Both the position numbers and the translations under genes were made by a program. Source: Methanobacteriota archaeon (GTDB lineage Archaea > Thermoplasmatota > Poseidoniia > Poseidoniales > Thalassarchaeaceae). From it: DNA of 8,617 nucleotides. This document shows, one piece after another, positions 1 to 4,736 of this stretch. The first letter of the stretch is position 1. Every line of letters begins with the position of its first letter. The notes under the pieces are model-generated. The model searched no databases, was not told the DNA's origin, and was given only the letters and a program-made list of their open reading frames with translations. The stretch is taken from the NCBI GenBank assembly GCA_002697065.1, contig NZTJ01000024.1, positions 1 to 8,617 on the forward strand. The letters are read 5' to 3'.

Positions 1-66
1 CCCCATCTTCTCAAACATATTCAGTTCCCCAAAATCACACACAAGCCCGCGCTGCGCCTGATGCCG

Positions 67-68
67 CC
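67..68. other. 653-bp deletion junction relative to copy B
   Basis: Left of the junction the sequence follows copy B up to 6988 (gatgccgc). Right of it, it follows copy B from 7642 (ctacagc). The bases just beyond each breakpoint differ from the other side, so there is no microhomology. The loss equals pol residues of about 752-969 counted from the first codon after the gag stop. Either a real deletion or an assembly misjoin 67 bp from the window edge could produce it. Confidence 0.85.
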
Positions 69-1043
69 TACAGCTACATTGATCGTGGCCTGCTATGTAG
101 ATGACAATCTATGCTTCAGCAACTGCCACACCATGACCCAAGCCTTCGAAAAACATATCAACAAACGGATGAAAATGAAAAATGAAGGCAAAGTTCATTG
201 GTATCTAAGCGTCAAATATGACCGCGACCCAATCTCCGGTGCTGTCTCAGCCTCTCAAGAATTATATATCAACCAAATCCTAAAGAAATGGGGCCTTGAA
301 AACTGCAATAGCCTTCCAACGCCATTCCCATCTAAAATGGACACGTATCTCGATGAACTTGCCAAACCCGTCGACACCGTGGACCCATCTCTCAAGAAAG
401 ACTATCAAAGCCTTATTGGGCAACTTCTCTACCTTCAAGCTCACACTGTCCCTGAAATCTCCTGGACAGTGTCTCAACTCAGTCGATATCTCATTCGCCC
501 AGGAGAGCAACATATGACAGCCGCAAAGAAACTTCTGCGATATCTTCAAGGCCGCAAAAAGATCCCTATCCGATGGTGTGCTGCTGAGACCCGATCCCCA
601 CACCGCCCTGGAAATATCTATGGCTATGCCGATGCCTCCTTCGCCGACGATCGCGCTACTCGTAAATCCAGCATCGGCTACGTGTTCATGCTCAACAATG
701 GCGCTATCTCATGGCGCTCAAGCCGCACCTCCTTGCAAGTACTCAACGCCGCTGAAGCCGAACTCGTCGGACTGTGCACAGCAGCCCAAGAGGCTGTTTT
801 CCTTCGCAAACTTGCACAGGAGCTCGGCTTCATCCAACATCAGCCCACGGTGATTTATGAAGACTGCCAAGCTGCCGTCGCCCTTTCAAAAGAAAACCGA
901 TTCCGAAAGCGCTCCAAACATATCGCCCTCCGCTGGCACTATATTGCTGAACGACAAGCCCGTGCCATCGGCGACCTTCATGTCATTAATGTCTCGCGCT
1001 CCATCATGCTGGCAGATATCTTTGCTTCCCCACGACCAGCAGC
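68..1043 (+). repeat. 976-bp direct repeat, copy 1 (partner 7642-8617)
   Basis: Reading both stretches side by side I found no mismatch over 976 bp at a constant offset of 7,574. The repeat is the 3' half of pol in the two tandem elements. The right partner is cut by the window end, so the repeat very probably continues. Confidence 0.93.
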
Positions 1044-1456
1044 TACTTTTCTTCCGTTCCGCAAAGATCTGCTTGGCTCCCGTTGAGCGGTCCAATGACT
1101 GCTGCAACACCCGACGACCGTGCCGTCGCGCGCGTCCTCACCGACCGCATCCCGGGCCTTCTTCCCCGCCCTGAGCTCGTGCATTCATATCCTTAAATGA
1201 GCACTACACACCAACTTTGCAAACCCCGTTTTTTGCGTTTTTCTTCCATGTCACCTTCTCAAGGGTAACATCGCTATTCCACGAGTTTCGCAGAATTTGC
1301 ATACACTCGTATAATAATTCAAAGTCGCCCTCAGTCGGTCAACAGACTCCAAAGCATGAAAAACCTCTTACTGGACTAGCTATCCAGCCCTCATTTTCCT
1401 GCTACATGCAACAGTCTGATCAACTGTATGCTACGCAGACGCTCTTCTCGTCTCTC

Positions 1457-1482
1457 ATGCTAAATTTCTCATTGAGGAGGAG
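1457..1482 (+). repeat. Upstream duplicate of the polypurine tract block
   Basis: This 26-bp block matches 1573-1598 at 22 of 26 positions, and its last 12 bases (attgaggaggag) are identical. It lies 116 bp upstream of the LTR-proximal copy and is followed by ACGATT, not TG, so it is not an LTR border. It may be a second plus-strand priming site or just a duplicated segment. Confidence 0.7.
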
Positions 1483-1572
1483 ACGATTCATAACTCAACT
1501 GCTGGCCCCAGCCACGTATACCAATGAGAAACTCTACCATAAGATACTCACTACAAATATACCTACACTGCT

Positions 1573-1598
1573 ACGCTAAATATATTATTGAGGAGGAG
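1573..1598 (+). promoter_or_regulatory. Polypurine tract with T/A-rich upstream box (plus-strand primer)
   Basis: GAGGAGGAG at 1590-1598 lies directly against the TG that starts the LTR, where LTR elements place the RNase H-resistant primer of plus-strand DNA. It is preceded by an AT-rich run (ctaaatatattatt), similar to the U-box found upstream of many polypurine tracts. The tract is short for the family, but its position is exact. Confidence 0.75.
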
Positions 1599-1894
1599 TG
1601 ATGAAACCTCTAAAAATGCTAAACGGAATTTAGTATAATTCAAATTTAAATGATAAACTAATTCCCGCAATAAACAATAATACATTTAGCTACGCCCTAT
1701 TCATACGTACATGAAGAATAAACATTCAAGGGACACCAGCTTGCTTATATCTCAAGCTATTGAATCGTCGTAGCATCATCAAGAGCTACATCCTCATGTC
1801 CCTGCAACTTCATCTACATCCTCCCATAATGACGAGAGGACAAGGCACTCAAGAAGAACCTGACGAGTTTCCTTACTTGAATGTAGAGTTTCTC

Positions 1895-1901
1895 TATTTA
1901 A
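1895..1901 (+). promoter_or_regulatory. Candidate TATA box in the LTR
   Basis: TATTTAA at 1895-1901 is the best placed TATA-like site. Transcription starting about 30 bp downstream would put the AATAAA at 1946-1951 inside the R region, the usual arrangement that lets the 3' LTR copy be polyadenylated. TTATAT at 1745-1750 is an alternative. This is a motif match only. Confidence 0.35.
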
Positions 1902-1945
1902 TCAAGAGGGCAGCGACCCCTTCTTTTCACTCCAATTTGCCACGC

Positions 1946-1951
1946 AATAAA
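1946..1951 (+). terminator. Candidate poly(A) signal in LTR R region
   Basis: AATAAA lies 45 bp downstream of the candidate TATA box. It would signal 3' end formation of element transcripts when the LTR acts as the 3' LTR. AATAAA also occurs at 1669-1674 and 1717-1722, so which one is used cannot be told from sequence. Confidence 0.35.
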
Positions 1952-2062
1952 GAACGAGAAGAGCATATCCTCCGTCTCCTCCTACTCAAGACTACCACGT
2001 GCCCTTCGCGTACCTTACTTGACCCTACCTGCCGCTACTACTTCGCATACTACTCTTCATCA

Positions 2063-2078
2063 GGTTGTGAGCCCCTTG
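2063..2078 (+). promoter_or_regulatory. Primer-binding site, anticodon arm of initiator tRNA-Met (half-tRNA type)
   Basis: GGTTGTGAGCCC (2063-2074) starts directly after the LTR. It can pair over 12 positions, one of them G-U, with GGGCUCAUAACC. That is the anticodon region of initiator tRNA-Met in organisms whose loop reads CUCAUAA (baker's yeast, for example). Drosophila copia and yeast Ty5 are known to prime from this internal region with a cleaved tRNA half. No match to the usual 3'-end type site beginning TGG is found next to the LTR. Confidence 0.65.
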
Positions 2079-2294
2079 TTACGCTAACTCAAGCGACTTC
2101 AAGCACGTCCTGAAGACTGAGGCTGTCAAGGAGACATTTGCCTTCTTCAGTCAAGACCGATCCAAGTTTCATCGCAAGCTTGCACCACTTCAACCGCTTA
2201 CGCCGATACCTAACTCAAATCGATCTCCATTTTACGACTTTTCATATCTGCAATAAACCGTTACCACGTACCTACCTCGTCGCGAACTGGAAAC
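2063..2294 (+). other. 5' leader of the element
   Basis: This 232-bp untranslated leader holds the primer-binding site at its start, four of the ten TCAAG motifs (2089, 2099, 2126, 2151) and a 7-bp inverted repeat (CTGAAGA 2110-2116, TCTTCAG 2144-2150) that could form a small hairpin. Packaging or dimerisation signals usually lie here in LTR elements, but none can be assigned by eye. It ends in aaacATGg, a good eukaryotic start context for gag. Confidence 0.6.
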
Positions 2295-2606
2295 ATGGCC
2301 ACCTCCACCAAGGCAGACACGGCCCCGATGAAGCTCAATCTCGACGCTGCAATCCGTCACCTCCTGACCGCGACTCCTCAGCGAGCCATCAGCGACATCA
2401 AACGGCAGCTTATCCCTCTTCTGATGGCTAAAGCTGACGACAAAGGCAATAGCAGCGAATGGGCCATCAGATACCTCACTGAACAAGAGCGCCGCCTCGC
2501 AGCGGACTGCCCTTGGCCTTTCTCTGCCGGTGTTGCTGACGCGACGTATCCTCCCAACACTACGCCCATCCAGCGCAAGGCCCTGCACAAGTCGGCGCAG
2601 GTCTAA
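2295..2606 (+). CDS. gag: Gag N-terminal piece, ended by an in-frame TAA
   Basis: These 103 codons begin at the first ATG after the leader, in strong context (A at -3, G at +4). The predicted protein is helix-rich, with a KRQLIPLLMAKA segment, and has no catalytic motif. It is in the same frame as the main gag frame starting at 2634. The 27 nt between the TAA (2604-2606) and that ATG are also open and read LWNLLNNTF, which continues naturally into the capsid-like part. The simplest reading is one original gag of 812 codons broken by a CAA-to-TAA (Gln to stop) change. As it stands, this piece would give only a short N-terminal fragment. Other copies of the family should show whether the stop is private to this copy. 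Confidence 0.75.
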   Translation: MATSTKADTAPMKLNLDAAIRHLLTATPQRAISDIKRQLIPLLMAKADDKGNSSEWAIRYLTEQERRLAADCPWPFSAGVADATYPPNTTPIQRKALHKSAQV

Positions 2607-2633
2607 CTCTGGAACCTACTGAACAACACGTTC

Positions 2634-4733
2634 ATGGCCATCCCCGCGGTTCAGTACATCCTGACCGATCCCAACTACCAGTGCCTCAACTATGCCCATC
2701 GCGACGAGTTGACTGATGAGCCGACCCCCATCGGCACGCTGCTCTGGGTCGCTATCGAACAGCACTACATGAGCAAGGATGACTTTGAGACTCTGAACTA
2801 CATGCGCAGCTACCGCGCCATGCTTCAGTCTGTGGAGGCTCTGAAGAGCTTCAAACCTGAACACGTTCATATTTTCTATGACTGGATTGACCAGTGTACT
2901 ATCACTGAGAACATCGTCAAAGACTTCGCTGACGACACTCGCTGCAACTCTGCAAACTTCAATGATCTCAAGTCCCACCTCACCAAACTTCATGCTTCTG
3001 CAGCCAACAGAGGACACCAGGGGATCAACTTCGATTACGCTACTATCTACGACAATCCTCGTTTCAACACCGCGGGAGGACCAGACTACATGAACATCGG
3101 AGCTATGCTTTCTGAGCTACGCTCTGCTGTGCGCAAGCAAGCTGCATCTACCACCGACAGCAGCATGAAGTCTGTTTCAGTGATGAATGTTAACTCGACT
3201 GACCATTGCACCTACTGTGGTGGGAAAGGGCACACCCGCTCTAACTGCAAGAAGCTCAAGGCGTATCAGCAGGGTATGCATGTCCATCAGCTCCACACTC
3301 GCTCTGGTCCACCTAACTTCAAACGAGCCTACAACAAGCCCAACTTCAACCCTCACCAGCCTACCAAGCGCCGGCAGCCGAGCCAGCTTGGGTTCCATCG
3401 CTTCAAGCCTCCAACCAAGTTCAGGGGACCTCAGTACCAGCACAAATCTCCGCGTTTTGACCACAAGCACTACACGGAGCCCTACAACAAGACTAACAAC
3501 TACCATCAGCGCCGTGGCAGGACCTCTCCCCCGCCCTACCAGCATCCTCGCTCCGTGCGCTTTAATGACCAACAGCGCCCAGTACCAGCCTTTGTCGCTG
3601 CTCCCCCTCGCCCACTTCCCCGTGATCCCCCTCCGAGGGCTGGCTTTGAGAGGGCTGGCTTTGAGGCACCGACGCTTCCTGCCAACGACAACCTGCTCAA
3701 CGGCGCGGCCACTACGCATCATGTCTTCCGTGTAGGCGTGGTTGATGACGACCTCTATCACAAGACATCTCTAGCTCCTATTGGCATCCAGCCTACCCCT
3801 TCAGCCAAAGGCATCACACCGGCGCCTAATGCCGACTGTGACCCGATTTCTGACAACGAGGATGACGACAACAGGCTGCCCCCCAAGAAGCGTCTGGCCC
3901 TCCATGATGACAACGACAAGCCTGTCTCTACTCCCAAGAATCATGATGAGAAGCCTCAGTACATCCCTGTCGACTGCGCCCACCTCTCCGACGACAACGG
4001 CAACAAGGATCATGATGACCGTTACCCTGAAGACGAAGTCTTTGGAGATTCCTCTGGAGACGATGCTGATGACCTTGATACCAACAACGACAACGATAGC
4101 ACTAGCGCATCTGAAGATGACTCGGCTGATGCAGATGATAACGACAATGATCACGGCGATGACGGCTCTCCTTCTGCTGAAGCCATCGACGCTATCAACA
4201 TTGACGACGACATCTTTGAATCTGCTAAAATCTCGCATAACATTTGCGCTACTGCCCAATACATCGCTGACCTTGAAGAGCACAACAAGATTCTGGAAGC
4301 CGAAATCAACGATTATCGCGAGCTCAACACAATGTTCGATACCATCAACCAGGACGCCCACAAGTATATCCTGTCTCTCAAAACAGACATCAAGCACTTG
4401 GAGACAATCCAACTCGACCTCGCAGCTGACCTAGCCAGCTACCGGGCCGAAGTCCGCCGCCTCGAGAACTGCCTCTACAACAACAACTTGCAGCACCTAA
4501 TTTCTGGCACTTCTCCCTCTGACGATGACGCGAGTGACCATCCCGAGACTGAGAGTCTTTTTAGGCACATCCTTAGCCAAGCCCGCACTGACAACACCAT
4601 CATCGTTCCTGCCGACGCTTCTCTCCCTTCTCCTTCGGACGACAACTCTGCCAGTGACAACTCTGTCAACGACAACTCTGTCAATGACAACCAGTCTCCT
4701 TCGAGTGATTCTGGCTCCTCTGGGAGCCTGTGA
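2634..4733 (+). CDS. gag: Gag polyprotein, main part (capsid and nucleocapsid, acidic and coiled-coil tail)
   Basis: Gag forms the virus-like particle and binds element RNA. Over 699 codons one sees a helical capsid-like part (residues 1-165), a CCHC zinc knuckle CTYCGGKGHTRSNC (192-205, the pattern CX2CX4HX4C), and a basic Pro/Gln/His/Arg-rich stretch (about 206-335) suited to RNA binding. A strongly acidic Asp/Asn/Ser region follows (about 404-525), then a heptad-like coiled-coil segment (about 539-620) and a Ser/Asp/Asn tail with 5-residue repeats ending at TGA 4731. Copia gags are commonly about 300-450 residues with little after the knuckle, so the acidic and coiled-coil extension is unusual. 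The ATG at 2634 has weak context (T at -3) and is internal to the original gag, so translation from it is uncertain. The TGA is in frame with pol and probably leaky. Confidence 0.88.
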   Translation: MAIPAVQYILTDPNYQCLNYAHRDELTDEPTPIGTLLWVAIEQHYMSKDDFETLNYMRSYRAMLQSVEALKSFKPEHVHIFYDWIDQCTITENIVKDFADDTRCNSANFNDLKSHLTKLHASAANRGHQGINFDYATIYDNPRFNTAGGPDYMNIGAMLSELRSAVRKQAASTTDSSMKSVSVMNVNSTDHCTYCGGKGHTRSNCKKLKAYQQGMHVHQLHTRSGPPNFKRAYNKPNFNPHQPTKRRQPSQLGFHRFKPPTKFRGPQYQHKSPRFDHKHYTEPYNKTNNYHQRRGRTSPPPYQHPRSVRFNDQQRPVPAFVAAPPRPLPRDPPPRAGFERAGFEAPTLPANDNLLNGAATTHHVFRVGVVDDDLYHKTSLAPIGIQPTPSAKGITPAPNADCDPISDNEDDDNRLPPKKRLALHDDNDKPVSTPKNHDEKPQYIPVDCAHLSDDNGNKDHDDRYPEDEVFGDSSGDDADDLDTNNDNDSTSASEDDSADADDNDNDHGDDGSPSAEAIDAINIDDDIFESAKISHNICATAQYIADLEEHNKILEAEINDYRELNTMFDTINQDAHKYILSLKTDIKHLETIQLDLAADLASYRAEVRRLENCLYNNNLQHLISGTSPSDDDASDHPETESLFRHILSQARTDNTIIVPADASLPSPSDDNSASDNSVNDNSVNDNQSPSSDSGSSGSL
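3636..3665 (+). repeat. 15-bp tandem duplication in gag
   Basis: The unit agggctggctttgag occurs twice in a row and encodes a repeated RAGFE in the proline-rich linker after the zinc knuckle. The copies are identical, so the duplication is recent or the repeat is length-variable. Confidence 0.85.
4641..4700 (+). repeat. Four 15-bp units at the gag C terminus
   Basis: Units at 4641, 4656, 4671 and 4686 all start gacaac. The first three continue ctctg(c/t)ca and the fourth has diverged. They encode DNSAS, DNSVN, DNSVN, DNQSP. The array ends 30 bp before the gag stop codon and keeps the frame, so its length can vary without affecting readthrough into pol. Confidence 0.8.
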
Positions 4734-4736
4734 CTA
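4731..4736 (+). promoter_or_regulatory. Leaky stop codon UGA-CUA between gag and pol (readthrough site)
   Basis: The gag stop TGA is followed directly by CTA. UGA-CUA is an established readthrough context in some viral and animal genes, alphavirus replicase among them. The gag frame stays open beyond the stop for all of pol, and no in-frame ATG occurs before 5103, which is past the protease motif. Insertion of an amino acid at this UGA would therefore give Gag-Pol in a low ratio to Gag. The inference rests on frame, context and the adjoining hairpin; it has not been shown for this element. Confidence 0.75.

Larger units (their letters stand above)
1..1086 (+). pseudogene. pol: pol remnant: RT palm end and RNase H, internal deletion plus frameshift
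   Basis: This is the C-terminal part of a copia Pol polyprotein. After the deletion junction at 67/68, the frame with ATG at 61 is open to the TGA at 1084-1086. It holds the YVDD box of reverse transcriptase (94-105), the RT thumb and connection, and an RNase H with Asp in YADAS (631), the EAE motif (754-762), Asp in YEDCQ (862) and the RSKHI region. The ATG at 61 is accidental: in intact copy B those bases are out of frame (cct gat gcc). The true upstream pol frame runs through the junction and stops at TGA 102-104, because the 653-bp deletion is not a multiple of three. The deletion removed the RT fingers and the first catalytic Asp. The remaining coding sequence shows no decay against copy B, so the damage is recent. 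It also gives the pol end that copy B lacks in this window. Confidence 0.9.
1087..1598 (+). other. 3' untranslated region of the element, between pol stop and LTR
   Basis: This 512-bp stretch has no convincing gene. The first 110 bp are GC-rich and hold a 33-codon ATG frame (1095-1196) starting 8 nt after the pol stop. Its codons look biased, but it has no recognisable domain. The rest is AT-rich. It contains a short palindrome (CTGGA...TCCAG, 1371-1387), two related 26-bp blocks that each end in the same purine tract (1457-1482 and 1573-1598), and stop codons in every frame. The second purine tract abuts the LTR. Confidence 0.75.
1..2062 (+). mobile_element. Ty1/copia LTR retrotransposon, copy A (3' part, deleted)
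   Basis: This is the 3' portion of a copia-type element: the end of pol, a 3' untranslated region, a polypurine tract and the LTR at 1599-2062. Its 5' part lies outside the window. Positions 1-67 match 6922-6988 of copy B and positions 68-1043 match 7642-8617, so 653 bp present in copy B (6989-7641) are missing here. The element cannot encode a working reverse transcriptase. The LTR that ends it also starts copy B, so the two copies form a head-to-tail array. Confidence 0.9.
1599..2062 (+). repeat. LTR shared by copy A (3' LTR) and copy B (5' LTR), 464 bp
   Basis: The borders are inferred from four agreeing signals. The polypurine tract ends at 1598. The segment starts TGATGAA and ends TTCATCA, a perfect 7-bp inverted repeat with canonical TG...CA ends. 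A primer-binding site starts at 2063 with no spacer. The length is normal for copia elements. No second LTR lies between the end of copy A pol and copy B gag, so one LTR serves both. The left part is AT-rich (U3-like) with AATAAA at 1669, 1717 and 1946 and TATA-like sites near 1745 and 1895. The motif TCAAG recurs through its right half and into the leader. A second LTR to align against is outside the window. Confidence 0.8.

Noticed and set aside
61..1086. A complete 341-residue gene starting at ATG 61
   Set aside because: The ATG is created in frame only by the deletion; the same bases in copy B are read in another frame. It is a pol fragment.
1190..1205. LTR start near the TGAGC at 1198
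   Set aside because: No purine tract precedes it and no matching inverted end pairs with it, whereas 1599 has the purine tract, a 7-bp inverted repeat with 2056-2062 and a primer site after 2062.
1217..1579. 120-residue open frame in the 3' untranslated region
   Set aside because: It starts with TTG, not ATG, lies in AT-rich non-coding DNA spanning the purine-tract repeat, and shows no family features.
1087..1598. An envelope-like third gene after pol
   Set aside because: No open frame of useful length with ATG, membrane segment or signal peptide is present.
1760..2113. 117-residue open frame across the LTR
   Set aside because: It starts with TTG and crosses the LTR end and primer-binding site, which are non-coding by function.
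2110..2150. Leader hairpin as a defined packaging or dimerisation signal
   Set aside because: Only 7 bp of stem with a 27-nt loop; too weak to call without folding and conservation data.
2604..2606. Alternative genetic code with TAA read as glutamine
   Set aside because: Pol uses CAA and CAG freely, and no TAA or TAG occurs in frame in about 1,290 codons, so the standard code holds.
3177..3761. Antisense open frame opposite gag
   Set aside because: Shadow of the low-complexity basic/proline-rich gag frame; the gag strand has the CCHC motif. The same applies to the antisense frame at 3801-4412 and the plus-strand frames at 3187-3735 and 3781-4434.
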